DNA of 35,895 bases from CAJBIL01 sp044359525 (GTDB lineage Bacteria; Pseudomonadota; Gammaproteobacteria; Burkholderiales; Rhodocyclaceae): contig JBIKLY010000022.1 in NCBI GenBank assembly GCA_044359525.1, positions 1 to 35,895 of the forward strand, in the 5' to 3' direction. The notes under the pieces were generated by a model. The model saw only the letters and a list, made by a program, of their open reading frames with translations, did not search any database and was not told the DNA's origin. This document shows positions 16,302 to 25,023 of the stretch, piece after piece; within the stretch, counting starts at the first letter, position 1; each line of letters opens with the position of its first letter. Both the position numbers and the translations under genes were made by a program.

Positions 16302-17393
16302 ATGTCCAGACAATCAGACGCATTGGCCGCCGCAACGCTTGGCGATCCCCGCTGGATCGCCGTAACGATCCGTGATCCGACGGCCGACGGCCGGTTTTTC
16401 TACGCGGTGAAGAGCACGGGAATCTATTGCCGTCCGTCGTGTGGCGCGCGTACGCCAAAGCCCGGGAACGTCACCTTTTACCTGACTGCCGAAGCCGCCG
16501 GGCAAGCCGGTTTTCGCCCCTGCAAACGCTGTCAGCCCGACCAGCCGTCGCTGGCCGCACAACACGCGGTGCAGGTGGCGGCGCTGTGCCGGCTGATCGA
16601 GGTGGCGGACGTGGCGCCGAGCCTGAAGGAACTGGCGAGCCGCGTGCAGCTGAGCCCCTGTTACCTGCAGCGCATCTTCAAGTCAATTACCGGCGTCACG
16701 CCCAAAGCCTACGCACTGGCCCACCGTGCCGGCAAGGTGCGCGACCAGCTGCTGCGCGGCGGAACCGTGACCGAAGCGATCTACGCGGCTGGCTACAACG
16801 CGAACAGCCGCTTCTATGAACAATCGAATGGCCTGCTCGGCATGACCCCTCGAAATTACCGGGCGGGCGGTGCCAATACGCAGATCCGCTTCGCCGTCGG
16901 CGAATGTTCGTTGGGCGCCATTCTGGTCGCGGCCAGCGAGCGCGGTATTTGTGCGATTTTTCTCGGTGACGATCCGGCCGCGTTGGTATGCGATCTCCAG
17001 GATCGCTTTCCGAGCGCCCGCCTGCTCGGTGGCGATACCCGCTTCGAACAGCTGGTGGCCCAGGCGGTCGGCCTGGTCGAGGCGCCGAGGCTGGGCCTTG
17101 ACCTGCCGCTCGATGTGCGCGGCACGGCTTTTCAGCAACGGGTCTGGCAGGCGCTACGGGAAATCCCGGCGGGATCGACGGCAAGCTATACCGAGATTGC
17201 CCGGCGCATCGGGGCGCCCCGCTCGGTACGCGCCGTCGCCGGTGCCTGCGCCGCCAATTGCCTGGCCGTTGCCATCCCCTGCCACCGGGTCATCCGCACC
17301 GATGGCGGGCTGGCGGGCTATCGCTGGGGCATCGAGCGCAAGCGTGTCCTGCTTGAACGGGAATCCGGGGGGCCTGCCGGCGACGACGAATGA
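16302..17393 (+). CDS. ada: Bifunctional Ada protein: DNA alkylation repair and transcriptional activator
   Basis: A 363-residue Ada, similar to the 354-residue E. coli protein. Three parts are present in order: the N-terminal zinc domain with Cys43, Cys47, Cys74 and Cys77 (IYCRPSC and RPCKRC), in which the first cysteine takes the methyl group from phosphotriesters; an AraC-type helix-turn-helix (about residues 95-188, with the ITGVTPKAY and GMTPRNYR helix ends); and the C-terminal O6-methylguanine methyltransferase with the active-site PCHRV (Cys327). Methylation of the N-terminal cysteine is known to convert Ada into an activator of its own gene. All key residues are intact. The ATG at 16302 has a purine-rich leader (AGGAAGGGG). 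No alkB or alkA follows; a long inverted repeat begins immediately after the stop. Confidence 0.95.
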   Translation: MSRQSDALAAATLGDPRWIAVTIRDPTADGRFFYAVKSTGIYCRPSCGARTPKPGNVTFYLTAEAAGQAGFRPCKRCQPDQPSLAAQHAVQVAALCRLIEVADVAPSLKELASRVQLSPCYLQRIFKSITGVTPKAYALAHRAGKVRDQLLRGGTVTEAIYAAGYNANSRFYEQSNGLLGMTPRNYRAGGANTQIRFAVGECSLGAILVAASERGICAIFLGDDPAALVCDLQDRFPSARLLGGDTRFEQLVAQAVGLVEAPRLGLDLPLDVRGTAFQQRVWQALREIPAGSTASYTEIARRIGAPRSVRAVAGACAANCLAVAIPCHRVIRTDGGLAGYRWGIERKRVLLERESGGPAGDDE

Positions 17394-17394
17394 A

Positions 17395-17581
17395 CCTAGA
17401 AACCTCACCGCAAAGGCGCAAAGGTGCGAAGATCGAAAAGAAAACAAAGGGTTATCGCGTACTTGCTATTCACCCTTTGGGTGATTGATGCCTGTAGCGA
17501 AAAACCGAGTTAAGTCGTTGATTTTCTTTGCGGCCCTTTGCGTTCTTTGCGCCTTTGCGGTGAATAACTGAGCTTTTTAGG
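17395..17581. repeat. Long imperfect inverted repeat, copy 1 (GCAAAGG-type)
   Basis: A 187-base element directly after ada. The best arms are a perfect 19-base match: TCACCGCAAAGGCGCAAAG (17405-17423) against its reverse complement (17545-17563). Outer arms CCTAGAAA (17395) and TTTTTAGG (17574) pair with one mismatch, and a small hairpin TCACCC/GGGTGA lies in the centre (17470-17484). The arms consist of near-tandem GCAAAGGC units. It is the same kind of element as that at 23107-23315. Open frames inside it (for example one reading SPQRRKERKG) are products of the repeat, not genes. It could act as a bidirectional terminator in RNA or be a non-autonomous mobile repeat. Confidence 0.8.
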
Positions 17582-17666
17582 ATGAAGTTGGCTGGCGTTG
17601 AGATGCGTAGTTGCAAGGCCTGTTGCTGGACAGGCTTGGCTCCAGAGCGGAGACGGTTCGCAGGTG

Positions 17667-18125
17667 TTATGTCTGCAGATTGCCAGCGGCAAAAGGATTA
17701 CAAATCGTCAGGCCCGCCACTTGTTGCCCGTGCTGCATGTCTTCGCTGTAGAGCACTTCACACCCGGCGGCTTCCGCGCTGGCGATGATCAGGCTGTCCC
17801 AGAAACTGAAGCTGGTGAGTTCCATGATTTCGGTTGCGCGCAGGATGTCTTCCACTTTGGCGTCCCGCGTCACCCAAAGTCCGTAGGTGCGCACGATGTC
17901 GCGGGTCTTTGCCAGAGAGAGCGGGCTTTGCAGTTTGCGTACGGCATTGACCAGAAACTCCTGCAACACCTGCGGACTTAGCACGCCGCTCCGGTCTTCC
18001 CAGAGTTGGGTCAGGAGATTTGCGGCTTTTGCCTGTTTGTCACCCGCGCTTCGATCATGGGCGTAAAGCAGTATATTGGTGTCGACGAAAGCAAGCGGCA
18101 CACTTTTACCGCGCATGTGCGTCAT
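17667..18125 (-). CDS. vapC: PIN-domain ribonuclease toxin (VapC-like)
   Basis: A 152-residue PIN domain protein. The acidic catalytic set is visible: D15 in FVDTNILLY, E56 in VLQEFLVNA, D110 in FSFWDSLIIA and D129 in LYSEDMQHG. These residues coordinate the metal for RNA cleavage, usually of tRNA or rRNA sites. The gene overlaps the upstream antitoxin by up to 20 bases. An internal ATG at 18116 would give a start with a slightly better-spaced GGG and shorten the protein by three residues; both starts lie within the overlap. Intact residues suggest an active toxin. Confidence 0.88.
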   Translation of the reverse strand: MTHMRGKSVPLAFVDTNILLYAHDRSAGDKQAKAANLLTQLWEDRSGVLSPQVLQEFLVNAVRKLQSPLSLAKTRDIVRTYGLWVTRDAKVEDILRATEIMELTSFSFWDSLIIASAEAAGCEVLYSEDMQHGQQVAGLTICNPFAAGNLQT

Positions 18126-18339
18126 CCCGGCTCATGTACTGGCCACCAAGCTCCAGATATCCACCTGTCAGCCATGCCAGTGCCTGGCGTTTGCCTTGCT
18201 CATAGTGCCGCTGGGAGTCGACCTGCTCGGCCAGATCGGCGGCCAGTAATTTGCTCACACTGAGATTTCGCTGTGCAGCCAACTCTCTGGCGCGCTGTAG
18301 AGTGACAGCGTCGAGCGATACGGTGATGTTTTGTTTCAT
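18106..18339 (-). CDS. Ribbon-helix-helix antitoxin of the PIN toxin
   Basis: A 77-residue protein whose N-terminal 40 residues (ITVSLDAVTLQRARELAA, then RNLSVSKLLAADL) form a ribbon-helix-helix (CopG-like) DNA-binding domain. The C-terminal tail would bind the PIN toxin. The ATG follows AAGGAG with 7 bases of spacing. A 15-base palindrome overlaps its promoter, which fits autorepression. Antitoxin first, toxin second, with overlapping frames is the standard arrangement. Confidence 0.85.
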   Translation of the reverse strand: MKQNITVSLDAVTLQRARELAAQRNLSVSKLLAADLAEQVDSQRHYEQGKRQALAWLTGGYLELGGQYMSRDDAHAR

Positions 18340-18373
18340 GGGGGCTCTCCTTCGTCCGGATAAGGCTATTAGG

Positions 18374-18402
18374 ATTTTGCACGTAATTTACGTGATCTGC
18401 AA
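18374..18402 (-). promoter_or_regulatory. Promoter with embedded palindromic operator of the RHH/PIN operon
   Basis: On the minus strand, TTGCAG (18402-18397) and CAAAAT (18379-18374) are spaced by 17 bases. The spacer is almost filled by a perfect inverted repeat, CACGTAA-T-TTACGTG (18380-18394, 7-base arms around one base). A repressor there would block RNA polymerase directly. The -10 lies about 35 bases before the antitoxin start. Confidence 0.6.
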
Positions 18403-18413
18403 TGTGAGCGAAA

Positions 18414-18447
18414 AAAACGGCGCCGGGATTTCCCTCGGCGCCGTTTT
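18414..18447 (-). terminator. Rho-independent terminator after aceB (symmetrical)
   Basis: A 12-base perfect stem AAAACGGCGCCG (18414-18425) / CGGCGCCGTTTT (18436-18447) with a 10-base loop. Read on the minus strand it ends in seven T residues and so terminates the malate synthase transcript before the antitoxin promoter. On the plus strand it has only four T residues. Confidence 0.8.
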
Positions 18448-18458
18448 GCCCTCACCCC

Positions 18459-18487
18459 CGACCCTTCTCCCGGGGGGAGAAGGGTCG
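18459..18487. repeat. REP-like perfect hairpin
   Basis: Arms CGACCCTTCTCCC (18459-18471) and GGGAGAAGGGTCG (18475-18487) match over 13 bases with a 3-base loop, directly after the aceB stop. Short GC-rich palindromes of this CCCTTCTCCC type are widespread intergenic repeats in proteobacteria. It could also protect the 3' end of the aceB mRNA. Confidence 0.65.
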
Positions 18488-18494
18488 ATAGTGC

Positions 18495-20093
<1,599 letters not shown>

Positions 20094-20133
20094 GCGATGG
20101 CTCCTGGAAAAAGGTCTACGTTGCGATGGTTGA

Positions 20134-20187
20134 ATTCTATTCGATGCTACATTGAAAGATAAGAGCGGTTAAAATCAAAGTATCTTT
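20134..20187. promoter_or_regulatory. aceB promoter and candidate LysR site
   Basis: On the minus strand, TAGAAT (20139-20134, five of six -10 bases) lies 17 bases after TTATCT (20162-20157), a weak -35, as expected for an activated promoter. The -35 falls inside one arm of an inverted repeat AAAGATA (20155-20161) / TATCTTT (20181-20187), 19 bases apart, in the region shared with the divergent LysR gene. Confidence 0.4.
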
Positions 20188-20219
20188 TACTTTTAGTATG
20201 TAATCGCCGAGGCATTGAA

Positions 20220-21125
20220 TTGGATCAGATCAAGCAGATCGAGGCTTTCGTTAATTCTGCCACGCGCGGCAGCCTCTCGGCAGCGGCGCAGGTCGAGGGG
20301 ATTACGCCGGCAGTGATCGGGCGCCGGCTCGATGCTTTGGAGCAACGTCTTGGCGTGAAGTTGCTGTTGCGTACGACACGCAAGCTTACGCTGACTTTCG
20401 AGGGGCAGGCGTTTCTCGAAGATTGCCAGCGCATCCTGAACGATCTGGCCAATGCGGAAACGGCGGTGTCGCTGGGTGGTGTGCGCGCCAGTGGCCACCT
20501 CAAGGTTTCGGCACCGGCCGGCTTCGGGCGGCGGCATGTGGCGCCGCAGGTCGCGGTGTTCATGCAGGCCAATCCCGATGTCACGGTGACGCTGGATCTG
20601 ACAGATCGCCTCGTCGACCTGCTGAACGAGGGCATCGACTGTGCCATACGCATCGGCGAGATGGCCGATTCAAGCCTGGTCAGCAGCAAGCTGGGCGAGA
20701 TGCGCCGGGTGGTGGTCGCCAGCCCGCAATATATCGAACGTCACGGCGCGCCGCAGGTGCCGGCCGATCTGGTGTTGCACAATTGCCTGTCGCTCGGTCA
20801 GCAGCGCGGCTGGACCCTGCGTGAGACGCCGGTGGGCGAAGTCAGGAGTTTCAAGGTGTCCGGCAGTTTCGAGTGCAACGATGGCGCTGTCCTGCACGAG
20901 TGGGCGCTGGCCGGCGAGGGGCTGGCCTGGCGCTCGATGTGGGAGGTCGGCAGTGAGTTGGGCCGCGGTGATCTGGTGTCGCTGCTTGATGCGTATGCCG
21001 CGCCGCCGATGGGTATTCATGCCGTCTTCCCGCAGCGCCGGCATTTGCCGCTGCGCGTCCGTCTGTTCATCGACCAGTTGAAAAATACGTTTGGTGATGC
21101 TGGCTACTGGGGCCAAGCAGAGTGA
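20220..21125 (+). CDS. LysR-family regulator, probable regulator of aceB
   Basis: A 301-residue LysR protein: N-terminal helix-turn-helix (SLSAAAQVEGITPAVIGRRL, about residues 19-38, then LEQRLGVKLLLRTTRK) and a type-2 periplasmic-binding-like effector domain. The start is a TTG at 20220 with GAGG 8 bases upstream; it fits the usual family N-terminus (MDQIKQIEAFV). It is divergent from malate synthase over 126 bases, the classic arrangement for a LysR regulator and its target. An effector such as glyoxylate or another acetate-derived metabolite is only a guess. Its last 22 bases overlap the 3' end of the convergent EAL gene. Confidence 0.9.
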   Translation: MDQIKQIEAFVNSATRGSLSAAAQVEGITPAVIGRRLDALEQRLGVKLLLRTTRKLTLTFEGQAFLEDCQRILNDLANAETAVSLGGVRASGHLKVSAPAGFGRRHVAPQVAVFMQANPDVTVTLDLTDRLVDLLNEGIDCAIRIGEMADSSLVSSKLGEMRRVVVASPQYIERHGAPQVPADLVLHNCLSLGQQRGWTLRETPVGEVRSFKVSGSFECNDGAVLHEWALAGEGLAWRSMWEVGSELGRGDLVSLLDAYAAPPMGIHAVFPQRRHLPLRVRLFIDQLKNTFGDAGYWGQAE

Positions 21126-23044
21126 GCCGGACGTTGCTGTAATTCATCGCCGATTTTCTTCCCGGCAAGGTAGGCGGGAACGGCATCGGCCGGCATCGGC
21201 CGGGCGTACCAGAAGCCTTGCACGGCATGGCAGCCCATCGCCGGAACCTGCCCGGCCTGGTCCAGGTCGTCGATGCCTTCAAGCAGGATGAAGGGGTGGG
21301 AAACACGGACCAGTTCGATCGTCTTGCGCAGGAATAGTCTGGCGCGTTCGGAGTCGCCGATGTGTTCGATCAGCGAGCGGTCGAACTTGATGATGTCGGC
21401 GGGAATTTCGCAGAGGCGGTGCAGCGAGGAGTGGCCGGCGCCAAAGTCGTCAAGGGCGATCAGTACGCCTGCCGAAGAAAGCGTTGCCAGCGTTTCGGCC
21501 AGTTGTGCATCGCCGCTGATGGCAGCGGTTTCGGTGATTTCCAGAATCAGCGTATTGCCGGGCAGGTTGTGCTGATGCAGTCGATCAAGCAAGGCCTCGG
21601 CAAATCCGGGGCGCGACATCTGCAGGCCGGAAAAATTTACCGAAACAGGAAGCAAGGTGTCGTTGTTCTTGCGCCAGTGCCGGATGTCGTGGAGTACGGA
21701 TTCGAGGATGATGTCACTCAAGCGATGGATCAGTCCGGAGGCTTCGGCGAGTTCGATTGCCGACAGTGCCGAGAGTGGCTGGCCATCGGGCGAACGCAAG
21801 CGCAGCAACGCTTCCATGGCAATCACATGGCCGTCGGGTTGTGAAAGGAAAGGTTGGTAGTGCATGTCGACCCGACCTGAGTCGATGGCTGCGCGGAGCG
21901 TGCTTTCAATCAAAAAATCGCCGCGCACCCGCTCGCCGTACTGGCTGGAAAATTCAAGCACGCACCCGCCGCCCTGTTTTACTGCCACGTCGAGGGCGAT
22001 AAAGGCTTCTTCAATCAGTGTCGTGGCAATGGCCGGCGAGTCCGCTTCGTTGCTTGTGTCAGCGCGCAGCCCGCAGGTGCCGTCGAGGCGTACGGCAACA
22101 CCGTTTACTCTCTGTTCGGCGCGCGTGATGGCAATCAGTCGCCGTGCCAGCGCATCTGCCTCATTGTTATTTTTGGCGCAGCGAAAGAGGGTCAGAAAAG
22201 TGTTGCCGCCGTGCCGTGCGATCAGGCAATCGGTCCCGCTCAGTTGTTTCAGTTCCAGTGCGAGCTTGCGCAATGCTTCATCGCCGAGAGCATGGCCAAA
22301 AGTGTGGTTGATGTGATCGATGCGGTCGACATGCAATGCGATGACGCAGGTGTCCAGATGGGCGTTGCGCGCCTCCATGAGGAAGCTATCTGCCCGGGCG
22401 TACAGCGCGCGCCGGTTCGGCAGACCGGTGAGGGAGTCGATCAGGGATTGCCAATGGGTGCGGTAGAGCGAGCTGAGCCAGTGGTGGGCGAGAACCCTGG
22501 CAATGATTGCCGTGCTGGCGAGGATCAGCAACAGGTTCACCAGGTGGCGGCGTTCCAGCGCTGAGCCGAAGGTGACTTCGCGTATGTGGTGGTATTCAAG
22601 CATGCCCAAGCCGACGGCGGTAGTGCAAATGACAATGGCAATCGCCACGAATTGGACGGAACTTACGGTCAGGCTGGCCAGGATAAGAATGCCCGGATAA
22701 GCCATGACCGAGACGTTGCGGATTCCTTCACCCGAAATCAGCAGCAATGCGCTGACCAGAACGGTCAGGCTGATGGCCAGAACACCAGCCAGTTGGGTGC
22801 TGTTGAGCGATGGATGGCCGCGACCAAGCAGCGCGAAGACAATGGCGCTGGCGGCAATGATCGGTGCCTGGAACAGGCGTTCAGTGTTCAGTGCCGTGGT
22901 AAAAAAAACCACAAGGAGTGCTGCGATCAGCATCGAAATAAGGCGCAGCACGCGCAACAAGTCGGCTTCGTCAACGGGGGGCAGGTGGCTGCCGAAGCGG
23001 TTTATATCGGGAAAATCGGTGAGTCGCGGTTCAGGAAGGCGCAT
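21104..23044 (-). CDS. Membrane GGDEF/EAL protein with degenerate GGDEF, probable c-di-GMP phosphodiesterase
   Basis: A 646-residue protein. The N-terminal 190 residues have five or six membrane helices (a MASE-like sensor without obvious periplasmic domain). The GGDEF domain (about 200-365) carries GGNTF at 279-283 in place of GG[DE]EF, so cyclase activity should be lost. The EAL domain (about 375-620) keeps the catalytic set: EALLR at 411-415, N470 in VSVNFSG, E505 in EITET, DDFGAG at 532-537, K553 in IKFDRS, E589 in LLEGID and Q609. It should therefore hydrolyse c-di-GMP, with the GGDEF part perhaps a GTP or regulatory module. It stands alone on this strand, with the long inverted repeat upstream and the LysR gene overlapping its tail. 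Confidence 0.9.
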   Translation of the reverse strand: MRLPEPRLTDFPDINRFGSHLPPVDEADLLRVLRLISMLIAALLVVFFTTALNTERLFQAPIIAASAIVFALLGRGHPSLNSTQLAGVLAISLTVLVSALLLISGEGIRNVSVMAYPGILILASLTVSSVQFVAIAIVICTTAVGLGMLEYHHIREVTFGSALERRHLVNLLLILASTAIIARVLAHHWLSSLYRTHWQSLIDSLTGLPNRRALYARADSFLMEARNAHLDTCVIALHVDRIDHINHTFGHALGDEALRKLALELKQLSGTDCLIARHGGNTFLTLFRCAKNNNEADALARRLIAITRAEQRVNGVAVRLDGTCGLRADTSNEADSPAIATTLIEEAFIALDVAVKQGGGCVLEFSSQYGERVRGDFLIESTLRAAIDSGRVDMHYQPFLSQPDGHVIAMEALLRLRSPDGQPLSALSAIELAEASGLIHRLSDIILESVLHDIRHWRKNNDTLLPVSVNFSGLQMSRPGFAEALLDRLHQHNLPGNTLILEITETAAISGDAQLAETLATLSSAGVLIALDDFGAGHSSLHRLCEIPADIIKFDRSLIEHIGDSERARLFLRKTIELVRVSHPFILLEGIDDLDQAGQVPAMGCHAVQGFWYARPMPADAVPAYLAGKKIGDELQQRPAHSAWPQ

Positions 23045-23106
23045 GGCGCTTGAGCGGAAATTATTATGCTGGCAATTTTACGCTGATTGTCTGGCGTTTA
23101 CTCCCT

Positions 23107-23315
23107 GTATGAAACCGGCTGCACGGCAATCGCATTTGAAAACCTTAAACCTACCGCAGAGGCGCAGAGGCGCAGAGATGACGCAGAGAAAGTCAAATTC
23201 TTGCCCGTATTTTGCATTTCTCTGCGTTTCCTCTGTGCCTCTGTGCCTCTGCGTTGGGTTTTGGAGCCCAATGCGATTGCCCTGAAACTGGCTGCCGGAG
23301 CAGTGAGTTTCATAC
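23107..23315. repeat. Long nested inverted repeat, copy 2 (GCAGAGG-type)
   Basis: A 209-base element with several nested arm pairs: GTATGAAAC (23107-23115) / GTTTCATAC (23307-23315), GGCAATCGCATT (23125-23136) / its complement (23270-23281), and inner arms made of two to three tandem CGCAGAGG units (from about 23155) facing CCTCTGTG/CCTCTGCG units (about 23230-23252) with a few C-to-T mismatches. The centre is AT-rich. It belongs to the same family as 17395-17581. It fills the gap between the divergently placed EAL gene start and the pntB stop; no gene is present in 23045-23328. Confidence 0.8.
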
Positions 23316-23328
23316 GGATAGTAAACGC

Positions 23329-24717
23329 TCAGCTCATGGCCTTGATGTGCTGGATGATCTCACCAACGACCGGTTGTGCATTGCCGTACAGCATGCGGGT
23401 GTTGTCACCGTAGAACAGCGCGTTTTCGATGCCGGAGTAGCCGGTTCCCTGCCCACGTTTTACGACAATGACGTTTTGCGCATGATCGGCGTTGAGGATC
23501 GGCATGCCGTAGATCGGGCTCGACTTGCTGGTGCGTGCTGCCGGGTTGACCACGTCGTTGGCGCCGATCACCAGCGCGACGTCTGCAGTGCCGAACTCGG
23601 CGTTGATTTCTTCGAGGTCGAAAATCTTCTCGTAGGGAACGCCGGCTTCGGCCAGTAGCACATTCATGTGCCCAGGCATCCGCCCGGCCACCGGGTGTAT
23701 GGCGAATTTGACTTCGACGCCAGCCTCCTCAAGTAGTGTTGCCATCTCCCACACCTTGTGCTGGGCGTGCGCTACCGCCATGCCATAGCCGGGAACGATG
23801 ATCACTTTCTGGGCATAGCGCATCACCGCAGCAGCATCAAGTGCGCTGAGTGCGCGCATGCTGCCGGTGACCTCTTCGTCGTCACCGCCACCGCCCGCGT
23901 TGATCGGCACGAACATGATGTTACTGATCGGACGGTTCATCGCCTTGGCCATCAGTTGGGTCAGCAAGGTGCCGGCCGCGCCGACCACGACACCGGCGAT
24001 CATCAATGCGGGGTTGCCCAGAACAAAGCCTTCCAGGCCAACAGCTAGGCCGGTAAAAGCGTTGAACAGCGAGATGACGACGGGCATGTCGGCGCCACCG
24101 ATTGGCAGGGTGATGATCGCGCCGAGTAGCAAGGCGAGGGTGAAGAAGACGAGCACCAGCGTCAGGTTGGCTGGCTGGCTAATCACGATGGCAATGCCGA
24201 GACCGATGGTGGCGAGCGAGAGCAGTGCATTGACCGCATTTTGTGCCGGCAGCGTGAAGGTCTTTTTCATCAGCCCCTGCAGCTTGGCGTAAGCCACGCA
24301 CGAGCCGGAAAAAGATACCGAGCCAATCAGTGCGCCAAGCGCCGCAAGGCTGGCAACCAGTGGCGAATGTGCTTCGCCGCGCGCGAACTCGACGGCGGCA
24401 ATCGCCGCCGCCGCGCCGCCGCCCATGCCGTTGTAGATGGCGATCATCTGCGGCATGTCGGTCATTTTTACCGTCTTGCCGCTCCACCAGGCGAGTGTTG
24501 TACCCACGGTGATGGCGACCAGTATCAGGCCGATGTTGCCCATGCCTGGCGTCAGAAAGGTGGCCAGCGTGGCAAGCAGCATGCCGACGCCAGCCCAGAC
24601 GATGCCGCCGCGCGCGGTGACCGGCGAGCTCATGGCTTTCAGGCCGAGGATGAAGAGGGCGGCGGCAATGAAATAGCTGGCCTGGATCAGGGGCGTAAAA
24701 GAGGCGAGGGTGATCAT
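23329..24717 (-). CDS. pntB: NAD(P) transhydrogenase subunit beta
   Basis: A 462-residue PntB. The N-terminal half has about eight or nine membrane helices of the proton channel (with the conserved DMPQMIAIYNGMGGGAAA segment, about residues 87-104). The C-terminal cytoplasmic domain binds NADP(H) (IIVPGYGMAVAHAQHKVWEM, about 300-320, and DVALVIGANDVVNPAAR). The enzyme reduces NADP+ with NADH using the proton gradient. Its ATG overlaps the pntAB stop codon by four bases (ATGA), so the subunits are translationally coupled. It is the last gene of a three-gene operon. Confidence 0.95.
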   Translation of the reverse strand: MITLASFTPLIQASYFIAAALFILGLKAMSSPVTARGGIVWAGVGMLLATLATFLTPGMGNIGLILVAITVGTTLAWWSGKTVKMTDMPQMIAIYNGMGGGAAAAIAAVEFARGEAHSPLVASLAALGALIGSVSFSGSCVAYAKLQGLMKKTFTLPAQNAVNALLSLATIGLGIAIVISQPANLTLVLVFFTLALLLGAIITLPIGGADMPVVISLFNAFTGLAVGLEGFVLGNPALMIAGVVVGAAGTLLTQLMAKAMNRPISNIMFVPINAGGGGDDEEVTGSMRALSALDAAAVMRYAQKVIIVPGYGMAVAHAQHKVWEMATLLEEAGVEVKFAIHPVAGRMPGHMNVLLAEAGVPYEKIFDLEEINAEFGTADVALVIGANDVVNPAARTSKSSPIYGMPILNADHAQNVIVVKRGQGTGYSGIENALFYGDNTRMLYGNAQPVVGEIIQHIKAMS

Positions 24718-25022
24718 GACTGACCTCCCTTCTTGTTCGAGGTGAACATGGCCAGCATGCGCTCGGTGACGACATAGCCCCCCGCCGCATTGGCTGCACC
24801 CAGCACGACGCCAATAAAGCCGAGTACCTGTTCCAGTGTCGTTGTTGCGTGGCCCAGCGCGATCATTGCGCCGACCAGGACGACGCCGTGGATGAAGTTC
24901 GAGCCGGACATCAGCGGGGTGTGCAGGATCACCGGCACACGCGAGATGACTTCGTATCCCGTGAAGGCAGCCAGCAGGAAAATATAGAGTGCGGCAAGGC
25001 CGGAAATTTCAAGACCGCTCAT
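24714..25022 (-). CDS. pntAB: NAD(P) transhydrogenase subunit alpha, membrane part
   Basis: A 102-residue membrane subunit (alpha-2) with about three or four helices; the FTGYEVISRVPVILHTPLMS segment and GSNFIHGVVLVGAM are highly conserved in transhydrogenases. In E. coli this part is fused to the NAD domain; here it is separate, giving the three-subunit form known from Rhodospirillum. The ATG at 25022 is chosen because GGAGG lies 8 bases upstream and because only one base separates it from the pntAA stop; a longer frame from 25046 would overlap pntAA. Confidence 0.92.
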   Translation of the reverse strand: MSGLEISGLAALYIFLLAAFTGYEVISRVPVILHTPLMSGSNFIHGVVLVGAMIALGHATTTLEQVLGFIGVVLGAANAAGGYVVTERMLAMFTSNKKGGQS

Positions 25023-25023
25023 G

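Noticed and set aside
17510..17692. Small frame reading SPQRRKERKGPQRK
   Set aside because: It is generated by the GCAAAGG inverted repeat; such Arg-rich frames recur wherever this repeat occurs.
23155..23252. Tandem GCAGAGG units, possible CRISPR or minisatellite
   Set aside because: Units are 7-8 bases without spacers and are arranged as two facing arms, so this is an inverted repeat.
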